Notes: generated by a model not told the origin, from the letters alone. 64,000 nucleotides of DNA from Nocardia niigatensis NBRC 100131 (GCF_000308655.1 NZ_BAGC01000010.1:48302-112301), one strand, 5' to 3'; counted from the stretch's first letter, positions 8,673 through 17,303 are shown. Translations and numbers: made by a program.

Positions 8673-9698
8673 GTGTTCGGCAAGGTCGTCGGGAACGTCA
8701 AGGCGTGGATCGAACAGCAGATCCAGCGCCGCCCCTGGCTGGACCACCTGGTCCGCGCCGGCGGGCGCTATCAGCGGCAGCGCGGCGACTACTACGCCGC
8801 GGGCATCACGTATTTCACGGTGCTGTCGCTGTTTCCGCTGCTGATGGTGGGTTTCGCGGTGGCCGGCTTCGTGCTGTCGCGGAATCCGCAGTGGCTCACC
8901 GATATCCAGCACAAGATCGTCGAGAATATTCCGGGTGAGGCTGGCAGCCAGATCAACGACCTGATCCACCAGGCCGTGGAATCGCGCACCGGCGTCGGCT
9001 CCATCGGCCTGGTGACCGGCGCGTACGCCGGGCTGGGCTGGATCGGCAACCTGCGGGCCGCGCTCACCGAGCAGTGGGATCAGCCCAGCACGGAGCGAAA
9101 CTGGTTCGTCGCCAAGGCGTCCGACCTGCTGGCGTTGATCGGACTGTTCGTGGCGATCCTCATCTCCCTCGGCCTGTCCGTGCTGGCCTCCGGCGGCCTC
9201 ATCATCCATCTCCTCGACCGCCTGCACATCCACGAGTCGGGTCGGGTGGAACTCCTGCTCACAGTCGCGTCGCTGGCACTGGCGGTGGTGGCGAACTGGG
9301 CCGTGTTCGTGTGGGTCATCGCCCGGCTGCCCCTGCACCCCGTCACCTTCCGCAGCGCGGCCCGCGCGGCCATGATCGCCGCGGTCGTCTTCGAGGCGTT
9401 CAAGCAGCTGGCCTCGATCATTCTGCGCTCGGTGGTCAACGGCCCGGCCGGGGTGGTCTTCGGCCCGATCATCGGCCTGATGGTCTTCAGCTACTTCACC
9501 GCCCGCATCATCCTGTTCGCCACCGCCTGGGCCGCCACGGCCGCGGACAACGAAGTGCCCGCGGAGATTCCGCCGCCCGCGCCGGCGATCATCCGGCCCC
9601 GGGTGGGCGTGGCCGGATTCTCCGCCGGGGCGGGTGCGGCCTGGTTCGGCGCTGGAGCCCTTGCGGCGGCACTGCTTTCGACACTGCGCCGCCGCTGA
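8673..9698 (+). CDS. YihY/BrkB family inner-membrane protein
   Basis: 341 residues from a GTG with GGAGG at 7 nt; a GTG 18 bases upstream is less well placed. It has about six hydrophobic segments: ITYFTVLSLFPLLMVGFAVAGF, GLVTGAYAGLGWIGNL, LLALIGLFVAILISLGLSVLA, LLTVASLALAVVANWAVFVWVIARL, AAMIAAVVFEAFKQLA and FGPIIGLMVFSYFTARIILFATAWAA, plus a C-terminal one. The YxAxGITYFTxLSLFPLL and ARIILFATAW patterns are typical of the YihY/BrkB (YhjD) family, whose function is unresolved (lipid transport has been proposed for YhjD). Its stop lies in one arm of a hairpin shared with dacB. Confidence 0.9.
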   Translation: MFGKVVGNVKAWIEQQIQRRPWLDHLVRAGGRYQRQRGDYYAAGITYFTVLSLFPLLMVGFAVAGFVLSRNPQWLTDIQHKIVENIPGEAGSQINDLIHQAVESRTGVGSIGLVTGAYAGLGWIGNLRAALTEQWDQPSTERNWFVAKASDLLALIGLFVAILISLGLSVLASGGLIIHLLDRLHIHESGRVELLLTVASLALAVVANWAVFVWVIARLPLHPVTFRSAARAAMIAAVVFEAFKQLASIILRSVVNGPAGVVFGPIIGLMVFSYFTARIILFATAWAATAADNEVPAEIPPPAPAIIRPRVGVAGFSAGAGAAWFGAGALAAALLSTLRRR

Positions 9699-9714
9699 CC
9701 CACTCAGCGGCGGC
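9688..9714. terminator. Bidirectional hairpin spanning both convergent stop codons
   Basis: GCCGCCGCTGA (9688-9698) and TCAGCGGCGGC (9704-9714) form an 11-bp perfect stem with a 5-nt loop. Each arm contains the stop codon of one of the two converging genes. Confidence 0.7.
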
Positions 9715-11047
9715 GGCTCAGCCTGCGTGCGCTCAACAGCAGTGCCAGCATCAGGATCACGCCGCCGGCCATCAGGGCGGTCCGCAGCCCGGCGTGCCCG
9801 GAAACCGAACCGGAATCCGCGGCCAGGGCGGGCTCGACCTCGGAGCGCGCGGGCGGACTCGCCAGCGCCACCGAGGAATTCGCGGCGCCGGCACCACCGT
9901 CGGGCATGCTGCCCACGGTCGCCCCGGCGGGCAGCGCGAAGGCGTAGTCGAGCAGCTTGGCCGCCTGCTCCCACGGCCGGAAGGGCCGCACATCCGCCTT
10001 GAGCAGCGTCACCACATAGCGGTGGCCATTGCGCTGCGCGGCCGCGACGAAGGTCTGCCGGGCGTCGTCGGTGTAGCCGGTCTTGCCGCCGATCGCGCCG
10101 TCGTACTCGTAGAGCAGATGGTTGTCGTTGGCGATGGGGAAGCCCGGATGATCCTTGTCGTCAGGGTTTTTCGGGTCGGCCGGGAAGCCGGGGAAGTCCA
10201 CCTGCTCGGTGTGGATCAGATCCGCGAACAGCGGCAGCGTCATGGCGTGCCGGAACAGCAGCGCCAGGTCGTAGGCCGAGGTGCTCATGCCCGGCCCATC
10301 CAGCCCCGACGGCGTGGCGGCCCGAGTGTCCAAGGCCTGCAGCTGTTTCGCCAGCGCGTTCATCTTGGCGACGGTGGCGTCCTCCCCGCCCAGCTGGGTC
10401 GAGATGGCATGCGCCGCATCATTTCCCGACGCCATGATCAGCGCCTGGAACAGCTGCTTGTTGGTGTAGTGCCCGCCCGGCCCGATGCCGACCCGGGTGC
10501 CGTCGGCATTGGCGTCGTCCTGCGTGCCGATCACCGTCTTGTCCAGATCCAGCGCCGGGATCGCCACCGACGCCAGCAGCACCTTGATGGTGGAGGCGGG
10601 CCGGTAGCGCCCGTGCGGATCCTTGGCCGCGATGACCTTCCCGGTATCCAGATCGGCCACCTCCCACGCGGTGGCCGAAATGCCCTCCGGCAGTGGCCCG
10701 GCCCCGGACGGCAGGATCACCCCGCACCCGCTCAGCTGCTTGCCCCCGACCGCCGGATCGGCGATCGGCAGCGCCGCCGGCGCCGTCTGACCCGGCTCCG
10801 GCACCTCGGAGGTGTCGATGGGCGGCGGCGGCGCGGTCTTGTTCGGGCAGCTGTCGGTATTGGGCGTGGTGAACGGCGTTGTCGTGGTGGCGGGTTGGGC
10901 CTGGGCGGCGCCCGGTAGCGGCCCGGAGGCGACCCCCGCGAACACGCTGAGACCGGCCGCCAGGGTTACGGCGATGACAAGGGCGGCACGCCGGCGGCCG
11001 GCGGCGGCCGGGCGCGCGGTGCGACGCGGATACCTGCGGATACTCAT
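9704..11047 (-). CDS. dacB: D-alanyl-D-alanine carboxypeptidase (S11, DacB1-like)
   Basis: 447 residues from an ATG at 11047. Order: Arg-rich N-terminus with a signal segment (about 20-42), a Pro/Thr-rich linker (50-95), the penicillin-binding peptidase domain (about 115-370) and a C-terminal membrane anchor (about 415-440) followed by basic residues. All three active-site motifs are visible: STIK at 152-155 (nucleophile Ser152), SGN at 207-209 and KTG at 322-324. It trims the terminal D-Ala of peptidoglycan stem peptides outside the membrane. It is the counterpart of M. tuberculosis DacB1 (Rv3330). Convergent with the YihY-like gene. Confidence 0.94.
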   Translation of the reverse strand: MSIRRYPRRTARPAAAGRRRAALVIAVTLAAGLSVFAGVASGPLPGAAQAQPATTTTPFTTPNTDSCPNKTAPPPPIDTSEVPEPGQTAPAALPIADPAVGGKQLSGCGVILPSGAGPLPEGISATAWEVADLDTGKVIAAKDPHGRYRPASTIKVLLASVAIPALDLDKTVIGTQDDANADGTRVGIGPGGHYTNKQLFQALIMASGNDAAHAISTQLGGEDATVAKMNALAKQLQALDTRAATPSGLDGPGMSTSAYDLALLFRHAMTLPLFADLIHTEQVDFPGFPADPKNPDDKDHPGFPIANDNHLLYEYDGAIGGKTGYTDDARQTFVAAAQRNGHRYVVTLLKADVRPFRPWEQAAKLLDYAFALPAGATVGSMPDGGAGAANSSVALASPPARSEVEPALAADSGSVSGHAGLRTALMAGGVILMLALLLSARRLSRRR

Positions 11048-11130
11048 CGCGCCCGACTCTATAGCCGACCGGTCGCCCCCGGCGTGCGATGTCCCGCGGT
11101 GCGGTCGCGACCGTGTCGGCGTGGGAGCGG

Positions 11131-11802
11131 CTAGTTCCCGGCGTGGGCGACCGGGCAGCCGTGGGCCAGGGGGCCGAGCAGCTTGTTGTTGTCGTAGAAG
11201 TGCTCGAGCTCGAGGATGCGCAGGTCCTCGGAGACCTTGGCGATGGTGACGCCGGTCATCTCGATCATTTCGCCGGTGGGCTGGTGGCCCTTGTACTCGC
11301 CCTCGTACCGGCCCCAGTGGCGCCACTTGAAGGTGACGGTCGGCGGGCCCGACAGCACCTCGAGCACCTCCCAGAAGAAGCCGCCCGGGAACGCGGTGTG
11401 GAAGATCTTGTGCGAGGTCTCGAAGGTCTCGCTCTCGACGTCGTAGTAGGGGTTCTCGCCGATCAGGATGTTGTAGGACCCGATGCGCGCGAATTCCTCT
11501 GCGTCCTGCCAGTTTCCGCCGTTGACGCGGCCGCGGTAGTGCTCGGCCACCAGCGAGACCCAGGTGGCCGGATCCTTCTTGTGCGAGACCTCCATCTCGA
11601 AGACCTTCACCAGCTCTTCGACGATGTGCTCCAGCGAATCCGGCGCGTGCTGGGTGGTGCGCTCGGCCGGGATTACCACCTTGCTCAGGTGGTAATCGGG
11701 TACGCCCTCGCGCCACTCCTCGGCGCCGGCGGCGGCGATGACGGCGTCGCGGCCCTGCAGGTGCAGCGGGGTCTCGACGGATTCGGTTGCTTGGTCGGTC
11801 AT
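11131..11802 (-). CDS. Protein resembling plant 'pathogen-related' (PRP) family, NTF2/SnoaL-like fold
   Basis: 223 residues from the ATG at 11802, preceded by GAGG at 6 nt; a GTG 12 bases upstream overlaps this SD. The middle and C-terminal parts contain FWEVLEVLSGPPTV, FKWRHWGRYEGEYKG and APTGK-like HQPTGEMIEMTG, which I recognise from the plant pathogen-related protein family (barley PRP); more generally it has the SnoaL-like/ester cyclase pattern. Also conserved are ELVKVFEMEVSHK and the ARIGSYN stretch. No enzyme activity is established for this family. The gene is divergent from the MFS exporter. No signal peptide. Confidence 0.6.
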   Translation of the reverse strand: MTDQATESVETPLHLQGRDAVIAAAGAEEWREGVPDYHLSKVVIPAERTTQHAPDSLEHIVEELVKVFEMEVSHKKDPATWVSLVAEHYRGRVNGGNWQDAEEFARIGSYNILIGENPYYDVESETFETSHKIFHTAFPGGFFWEVLEVLSGPPTVTFKWRHWGRYEGEYKGHQPTGEMIEMTGVTIAKVSEDLRILELEHFYDNNKLLGPLAHGCPVAHAGN

Positions 11803-11976
11803 TTCGTGCCTCACGTGTCCAGACCCCTTGGGGGGTCGGCGATCTCAGAAACGGACCGCATGACGGTAGCAGTACGAAGTCTTCATGTCGCGACAAGCAT
11901 TTGGGACTTCATTTCCAGATGGCGGAATGGTGACACGCCCCATCGTGGCCCTGTCCAATCCATGACACGACAAGAA

Positions 11977-12011
11977 TTGACAGTCTCTACCAAATGAGAG
12001 ACGCTCTCATT
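11977..12011. promoter_or_regulatory. TTGACA -35 element and perfect TetR-type palindrome before MFS gene
   Basis: TTGACA occurs at 11977-11982. AATGAGAG (11993-12000), ACG, CTCTCATT (12004-12011) is a perfect 8+8 inverted repeat lying where the -10 region would be. It is probably the operator of the TetR regulator encoded just behind the exporter. Confidence 0.75.
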
Positions 12012-12027
12012 ATCGAGAAGATTCCAA

Positions 12028-13557
12028 ATGATTGGAACTGTCATGAAAGCTCAGGGAGTGCGCCGCTGGCTGGCGCTGGGAGCCCTGGCGGTAGCCATGC
12101 TGACCATCGGCCTCGACGTCACCGTGCTCACCGTCGCCCTGCCCACCCTCGCGGTCGACCTGCACGCCGATACCTCCGCACTGCAGTGGTTCAGCAGCGC
12201 CTACACCCTGGCCCTGGCCGCCTGCATGCTCCCCGCGGGAGCCCTGGGCGACCGGTACGGCCGCAAGAAATTCCTGCTCGGAGCACTCGTCCTGTTCGGC
12301 GTGGCATCCGTGGCCTGTGCGTTCGCCACCTCCTCGGGCCAGCTCATCGCGGGCCGCGTGGTGCTCGGCCTGGCCGCCGCGGTCATGGTGCCCCTGTCCA
12401 TGGCGGTGCTGCCCCACCTCTTCCCGGAACAGCGCGAGCGGCAGCGCGCCATCACCATCTGGATCACCTCGACCGCCATCGGCCTGCCGCTGGGCCCGAT
12501 CGTCGGCGGCTGGCTGCTGCAGCACTACTGGTGGGGCTCGGCCTTCCTGCTCAATGTGCCGCTGGTGATCATCGGCGCGACCGCCGTGGCCCTGCTGGTC
12601 CCGGAATCCCGCAGCGAGAACACCTTCCGCATCGATCTGCCCGGCGCCCTGCTGTCCGCGGCCGGAATGCTCGGCATCACTTACGGTTTCATTCGATGCG
12701 GCCAGGAGGGCTGGGGCGACGCCGCGGCCTGGACCGCCATTGGCGCGGGCGTTGTGCTGGGCGCGGCGTTCGTGCTGTGGCAGCGCCGCACCGCACACCC
12801 GCTGGTTGATCTCGGACTCTTCGGCGAGGCCGGATTCCGCTGGGGCACAGTGTTCATGGTGCTGGTCAACTTCGCGATGTTCGGCCTGTTCTTCACCATG
12901 CCGCAGTACTTCCAGGCCGTGCTCGGCGCCGACACTCTCGGCAGCGGCCTGCGACTGCTGCCACTCATCGCGGGTCTCGCGATCGGCTCCCGGGCGGTGG
13001 ACCGGCTGTTGCCGAAGACCGGCGTCCGCACCGTGCTGATCGCCGGATTCGTCTTGCTCGCAGCGGGTCTCGGCATGGGCGCGCTCATCACCGTCGACAG
13101 CGGCTACGGATTCGCGGCCGTCGCGCTGGTGCTGCTCGGCGTCGGCATGGGCTTCGTGATGCCCGCAGCCATGGGCGCGGCCACCGACGATCTCACCCCC
13201 GAGCGGGCCGGCTCCGGCTCCGCGCTGCTGCAGGCACTGCGTCAGGCGGGCGGCACCATCGGCGTCGCCATCCTCGGCACCGTGCTCTCCACCCGGTACC
13301 GGTCCGGTCTCGGCGACTTCGACCGCGCCCCCATCTCCGACGGAGTCAACGCCGGTGTCGGCATGGCCCGAAAGCTCGGCGACCCGGCCCTGCTGGCCCA
13401 CGTGCAGAGCGCCTTCGTCGACGGCATGAGCGCCATGCTCTGGGTGTGCGCCGCCATCTGCGCGGTCGCGGCGATCCTGGCCGCCTTCGTCATCCGTGGC
13501 AAGGATCCCGTCGTACCCGCAGAGCTCGATGCGGGAGAATCGGTCCATGTCGGCTGA
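12028..13557 (+). CDS. MFS drug exporter, DHA2 (EmrB/QacA) type
   Basis: 509 residues with about 13-14 predicted membrane segments, the length of 14-TM DHA2 exporters. The family motifs are present: LDVTVLTVALPTLAVDL in TM1 (motif D1), GDRYGRKK between TM2 and TM3 (motif A), and GLPLGPIVGGWL (motif C, the antiporter signature) in TM5. It should export lipophilic or cationic drugs using the proton gradient. The start may be 12028 or the ATG at 12043; neither SD is strong. It overlaps the downstream tetR by 11 bases, and the palindrome at 11993-12011 precedes it, so it is a regulator-exporter operon. Confidence 0.93.
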   Translation: MIGTVMKAQGVRRWLALGALAVAMLTIGLDVTVLTVALPTLAVDLHADTSALQWFSSAYTLALAACMLPAGALGDRYGRKKFLLGALVLFGVASVACAFATSSGQLIAGRVVLGLAAAVMVPLSMAVLPHLFPEQRERQRAITIWITSTAIGLPLGPIVGGWLLQHYWWGSAFLLNVPLVIIGATAVALLVPESRSENTFRIDLPGALLSAAGMLGITYGFIRCGQEGWGDAAAWTAIGAGVVLGAAFVLWQRRTAHPLVDLGLFGEAGFRWGTVFMVLVNFAMFGLFFTMPQYFQAVLGADTLGSGLRLLPLIAGLAIGSRAVDRLLPKTGVRTVLIAGFVLLAAGLGMGALITVDSGYGFAAVALVLLGVGMGFVMPAAMGAATDDLTPERAGSGSALLQALRQAGGTIGVAILGTVLSTRYRSGLGDFDRAPISDGVNAGVGMARKLGDPALLAHVQSAFVDGMSAMLWVCAAICAVAAILAAFVIRGKDPVVPAELDAGESVHVG

Positions 13558-14167
13558 GACTGCCTCCGCGACGCCTCCGGCCCCGGTGAAAACCGCGGCC
13601 GGAGGCGGTCTGCGCGAACGGAAGAAGGAACGCACCCGTCGCACCATCCGCACGGAGGCCTTCCGGCTGTTCCGGGAGCAGGGCTACACCGAGACCACGG
13701 TCGAGCAGATCGCCGCCGCCGCCGATATCTCGCCGAGCACGTTCTTCCGCTACTTCCCCTCCAAGGAGCAGGTGGCGCTGGCCGACGATCTGGACCCGCT
13801 GATGGTCGCGGCCATCGAGGCCCAGCCGAAGGAACTGTCCCTGCTCGCCGCGTTCAAGCAGGCGACGCTGGACGCCTTCGCCGCGCTCAGCCCGGAGGAG
13901 TTCGCGTTCGAGAAGGAACGCGTGGAGTTGCTCTACTCGGTGCCGGAGCTGCGCGGCGCCGTCGCCCAGGAGATTCAGCGCAATGTGGGCATGATCGCCG
14001 AGATCGCGGCACGCTGGACCGGCCGCGCCACAGACGATTTCGAGGTACTTGCCTTCGCCGGCGCGCTCACCGGCGCCATGATGGCGTTCATCGACCGCGA
14101 TCCGTTCTCCTCCGAGCAGATCATCCGGGTCATCGAATTCCTGGAAGCGGGCCTGTCCGAACTCTAG
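13547..14167 (+). CDS. TetR family regulator of the MFS exporter operon
   Basis: 206 residues from an ATG inside the exporter's 3' end, with GGGAGA upstream. The TetR helix-turn-helix is clear (about 27-73: RKKERTRRTIRTEAFRLF, then IAAAADISPSTFFRYFPSKEQV). The C-terminal domain is of the MftR/AcyR-like type (FVLxFERxxELLY-like FEKERVELLYSVPELRG). Likely represses its own operon through the AATGAGAG palindrome. Its last bases share the CTAG stop quartet with the convergent phhA. Confidence 0.92.
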   Translation: MSAETASATPPAPVKTAAGGGLRERKKERTRRTIRTEAFRLFREQGYTETTVEQIAAAADISPSTFFRYFPSKEQVALADDLDPLMVAAIEAQPKELSLLAAFKQATLDAFAALSPEEFAFEKERVELLYSVPELRGAVAQEIQRNVGMIAEIAARWTGRATDDFEVLAFAGALTGAMMAFIDRDPFSSEQIIRVIEFLEAGLSEL

Positions 14168-15054
14168 GCCTGCCGCACGCTGACCAGCCGCGCCACCGTG
14201 TCATCGGTCATGGTCTCGAAGAACCCGCCGATCACGTCCTCGATCTCGCCCACCGATTCGGCGCAGTACAGGATCGGCTGATAGTGGGTGATGTCGTAGG
14301 CGATGGTCCCCATGGCGTGAATGTCCAGCGGCCGCAGCTCGGCCCGCCGGAACTCCTCGATCTCCCCGAACGAGGACAGCAAACCCGCACCGTAGCAACG
14401 CACTTCGCCGTACTCGCGCAGCACGCCGAACTCCATCGAGAACCAGAACACGTCGGCCAGGAACTTCAGCGCCCGCTCGGTCTCCAGCCGCGCCACCGCC
14501 GCGCCGACCGTCTCGTACACGGCCGCGAAACGCGGACTGGCCAATTGATTGGCGTGCCCGAGGATTTCGTGGACGGCGTCCGGCTCCGGCGTGTAGAGCG
14601 GCGCGGAGTGATGGCGAATGTACTGGGTGGAGTGGAAGGTCCGGTCGGCGAACGAGCCGAAGAACTCGCGCAGCGGCACCAGCCCGGCCGCGGGCGCGTA
14701 CCGGAAACCGGTGAGCGGCACCAGCTTCGAGGTCACCTCGTCGAGCTGCGGAATATGGTCGGAGGGCAGCGCGAGCCGCTCGGCCGCCGCGATCACCTCC
14801 GCGCACGCGTAGCGCGCCCGCTTGCGCGCCAGTTCGGCGGAGACGATCCGCCACACCTCCTGCTCCTCCGGGGTGTAGTCGATGCGCGGCACCCGAGCCC
14901 CGGGACGGTATTCCAGGGCCATGGCGGCGATCGCATTGCGGCGCGTCCGGTAGACGGGGTCGTGCACTCCCGGATGCTCGTCGCTCAAGTGCACTGTCAC
15001 GTCGCCGTCGGCCCCCTTCGTGACCGGCGAGTACAGCTGAGCCTCGGTGAACAT
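14164..15054 (-). CDS. phhA: Phenylalanine 4-monooxygenase
   Basis: 296 residues, ATG at 15054; a TTG 12 bases upstream is also possible and no SD is obvious. The aromatic amino acid hydroxylase signature is present: HHSAPLYTPEPDAVHEILGH gives the iron ligands His162 and His167, with Glu208 in FWFSMEFGVLREYG as the third ligand. It hydroxylates phenylalanine to tyrosine using a tetrahydropterin cofactor and O2, the first step of phenylalanine catabolism. The length matches single-domain bacterial enzymes. The stop overlaps that of the convergent tetR by four bases. No pterin-recycling gene is next to it. Confidence 0.93.
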   Translation of the reverse strand: MFTEAQLYSPVTKGADGDVTVHLSDEHPGVHDPVYRTRRNAIAAMALEYRPGARVPRIDYTPEEQEVWRIVSAELARKRARYACAEVIAAAERLALPSDHIPQLDEVTSKLVPLTGFRYAPAAGLVPLREFFGSFADRTFHSTQYIRHHSAPLYTPEPDAVHEILGHANQLASPRFAAVYETVGAAVARLETERALKFLADVFWFSMEFGVLREYGEVRCYGAGLLSSFGEIEEFRRAELRPLDIHAMGTIAYDITHYQPILYCAESVGEIEDVIGGFFETMTDDTVARLVSVRQA

Positions 15055-15093
15055 ACTTCGATGCAATCACCGGTATGTGATCTAGACAACAAA

Positions 15094-15132
15094 AGGCCGC
15101 CCAGCTGGTCAGATTGACCAGCTGGGCGGCCT
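15094..15132 (-). terminator. Intrinsic terminator of the 15250-15705 gene
   Basis: A perfect 17-bp inverted repeat (15094-15110 and 15116-15132) with loop AGATT is followed on the minus strand by TTTTGTTGT. Confidence 0.88.
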
Positions 15133-15249
15133 CGGTGTCGGTATTCGACGAGCGGTGAGCCGCCGTCAGCTAGGCATTCGTATCCGTAGTGACCTGCCGG
15201 TCCCGCACCGGACCCGTTTGCAGCCGGGTCGATGCGAGGCGGGGCTCAG

Positions 15250-15705
15250 TCAGCGGGGCGCGTTGGCCGGGTCGAGCAGGGTCGGGGTGCGGCCCTCGCG
15301 GTGCGCCTGCTTGGCGTCCTCGAAGAACTCCCGGCTGAACAGCGCCGACAGCACGGCGATGCCGCCGCGGTGAATCCGGAACTCGCTCTTGGTGCTCGAA
15401 CCGGTGAGCCGGATGACGCGGCCGGCGGCGTGCTGCGGGCGGGCCATGTCCTTGACTCGGCCGCGGCCGGTCCAGGCCAGTTCGGTCTGGTCGATGACCG
15501 CGTCCTCGGGGACCAGCAGCTTGACCATGGCGTGGTCGAGATCGGCGTGCACCACGATCTCCTGCTCGCCCTCGATCCAGGGCGAGCGCAGGTCGATGAC
15601 GACGCTGCCGTAGCGGGCCTTCACCTCGAACGAGGAGGAGTGGGTCCAGTCGCCCAGGTGCTTGGCGGTGGCGTGGTCGGTGTGGATCTTGACGGTGTCG
15701 TTCAT
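15250..15705 (-). CDS. Hypothetical protein divergent from padR
   Basis: 151 residues, ATG at 15705 preceded by AGAAGGAC. I do not recognise a named family. The sequence reads as an all-beta domain (alternating hydrophobic strands such as YGSVVIDLRSPW, EQEIVVHADL, HAMVKLLVPEDAVIDQ) followed by a short helical tail (SREFFEDAKQAHREGR). No signal peptide or membrane segment. Similar proteins of this kind often sit beside PadR regulators. The shared promoter region contains four regularly spaced CTAGT-type boxes, so the PadR protein probably controls it. It ends at a strong terminator. Confidence 0.75.
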   Translation of the reverse strand: MNDTVKIHTDHATAKHLGDWTHSSSFEVKARYGSVVIDLRSPWIEGEQEIVVHADLDHAMVKLLVPEDAVIDQTELAWTGRGRVKDMARPQHAAGRVIRLTGSSTKSEFRIHRGGIAVLSALFSREFFEDAKQAHREGRTPTLLDPANAPR

Positions 15706-15772
15706 GGCCTTCGTCCTTCTCGGAAGTGGTGGTGCTGGTCGGGTTCGCCTGCTCCTCAATAGTGTCACACAG

Positions 15773-15822
15773 ACTAGTAGCATCGCAACTAGTGCTTCGA
15801 AACTAGTTTTGAGGCACCTAGT
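15773..15822. promoter_or_regulatory. Array of ACTAGT boxes in the padR divergent promoter
   Basis: ACTAGT occurs at 15773-15778, 15788-15793 and 15802-15807 and as CCTAGT at 15817-15822, a spacing of 14-15 bases. The array sits directly before the padR start, suggesting a multi-site operator for PadR. Confidence 0.68.
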
Positions 15823-15825
15823 AAG

Positions 15826-16458
15826 ATGAGGGGCATGACAGCATCGACGCAGGCCACACCGTTCAAGCGCTCGCCGCTGGCCATGGCGGTGCTCGGCATC
15901 CTGCACCTGGAGCCGATGCATCCCTACGCCATCCAGCGGCGTATCAAGGAGTGGGGCAAGGACAAGGTCGTCAACGTGGGCCAGCGCGCTCAGCTCTACA
16001 AGACGATCGCGCGACTGCAGGACGCCGGACTGGTGGCGGTGCGCGAGACCGGCCGTGACCAGCAGTACCCGGAACGCACCGTCTACGAGATCACCGACGC
16101 GGGCCGGACGGCCTGCCTCACCTGGATCAACGAGATGGTCAGCACCCCGCGCAACGAATTCCCGGAATTCCCTGCGGCCCTGTCGTTTCTGATGCTGCTG
16201 GCCCCCGCGGACGCGTGCACGGAACTCGAGAAGCGCGCCGCCGCGCTGCGCACCGAACTCGAGGCCATCGACTCGGGCATGGCGCAGGCCGGCCAGTTCG
16301 GGCTCCCGCGCATCACCATGCTGGAGGACGAATACCAGCGCGCCGTCACAGCGGCCGAATTGCACTGGCTGGAAGGCGTTCTCGCCGACCTCGTCGACGG
16401 CAGCCTCACCTGGTCGTGGGAATCGCTGGCGCGCTTCCGGGACCAGACCACCGCTTGA
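15826..16458 (+). CDS. PadR family transcriptional regulator
   Basis: About 210 residues. The winged-helix PadR domain is clear: LAMAVLGILHLEPMHPYAIQRRI, QLYKTIARLQDAGLV, and the wing YEITDAGRTAC; a C-terminal helical dimerisation domain follows (about 115-205). The start is 15826 (GAGG 11 nt upstream) or the ATG at 15835, whose only purine run is one base away. It is divergent from the small beta-rich protein and preceded by the ACTAGT array, pointing to autoregulation. The ligand is unknown. Confidence 0.9.
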   Translation: MRGMTASTQATPFKRSPLAMAVLGILHLEPMHPYAIQRRIKEWGKDKVVNVGQRAQLYKTIARLQDAGLVAVRETGRDQQYPERTVYEITDAGRTACLTWINEMVSTPRNEFPEFPAALSFLMLLAPADACTELEKRAAALRTELEAIDSGMAQAGQFGLPRITMLEDEYQRAVTAAELHWLEGVLADLVDGSLTWSWESLARFRDQTTA

Positions 16459-16481
16459 CCGGCCGATCCCGGGGAACGACA

Positions 16482-16516
16482 AAGGCCGCCCGCATCCGAA
16501 AGATGCGGGCGGCCTT
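16482..16516. terminator. Bidirectional terminator between padR and sdhB
   Basis: A perfect 15-bp inverted repeat (16482-16496 and 16502-16516, loop CGAAA) is flanked by AA and TT and serves both convergent genes. Confidence 0.85.
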
Positions 16517-16535
16517 CGAGTTTCGACTCAGGTTG

Positions 16536-17303
16536 CTAGCGCGCGAACAGCAGGGCGCGCTTGACTTCCTGGATCGCCTTCGTGACCTCGATGCCACGGG
16601 GGCACGCGTCGGTGCAGTTGAAGGTGGTGCGGCAGCGCCAGACACCCTCGACGTCGTTGAGGATGTCGAGACGCTCGCGGGCGCCCTCGTCACGGCTGTC
16701 GAAGATGAAGCGGTGCGCGTTCACGATCGCGGCCGGGCCGAAATAGCTGCCGTCGCTCCAGTACACGGGGCAGGAGGTGGTGCAGCAGGCGCACAGGATG
16801 CACTTGGTGGTGTCGTCGAAGCGGGCGCGGTCGTGCTGGGACTGGATGCGCTCGAACGTCGGCTCGTTGCCACGGGTGATCAGGTACGGCTTGACGGCCT
16901 TGAAGGCGTCGAAGAACGGCTCCATGTTCACCACGAGGTCCTTCTCCACGGGCAGGCCGCGGATCGGCTCGACGGTGACCGTCAGCTCCTTGCCGCCCTT
17001 GGGCAGCATGTCCTTCATGAGGATCTTGCACGCCAGGCGGTTCACGCCGTTGATGCGCATGGCATCGGAGCCACACACGCCGTGTGCGCAGGAGCGGCGG
17101 AAGGTGAGCGTGCCGTCCAGGTAGGACTTGATGTAGATGAGCACGTTCAGGAACCGGTCGGTCGGCAGCACCGGGACCTTGAAATCGTCCCAGTGCTGGC
17201 CCTTCCCGTCCTCCGGATTGAAGCGGGCGATCTTGACCGTGATCATGGTCGACCCGGCCGGCACCGGAGCCGGCTTCTGCGGCGTTTCAGCGACAGCAGT
17301 CAT
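16536..17303 (-). CDS. sdhB: Succinate dehydrogenase iron-sulfur subunit
   Basis: 255 residues. The N-terminal ferredoxin-like domain carries the [2Fe-2S] ligands (SCAHGVCGSDAM and a later LACK), and the C-terminal domain carries CILCACCTTSCPVYW and CTDACPRGIEV for the [4Fe-4S] and [3Fe-4S] clusters. It passes electrons from SdhA flavin to quinone at the membrane. It is the last gene of sdhCDAB; its start overlaps the sdhA stop by one base. The length is normal for the family. Confidence 0.97.
   Translation of the reverse strand: MTAVAETPQKPAPVPAGSTMITVKIARFNPEDGKGQHWDDFKVPVLPTDRFLNVLIYIKSYLDGTLTFRRSCAHGVCGSDAMRINGVNRLACKILMKDMLPKGGKELTVTVEPIRGLPVEKDLVVNMEPFFDAFKAVKPYLITRGNEPTFERIQSQHDRARFDDTTKCILCACCTTSCPVYWSDGSYFGPAAIVNAHRFIFDSRDEGARERLDILNDVEGVWRCRTTFNCTDACPRGIEVTKAIQEVKRALLFAR

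Noticed and set aside
15055..15249. Riboswitch or small RNA upstream of phhA
   Set aside because: The strong stem is followed by a T-run on the minus strand behind the 15250-15705 gene, so a terminator explains it.
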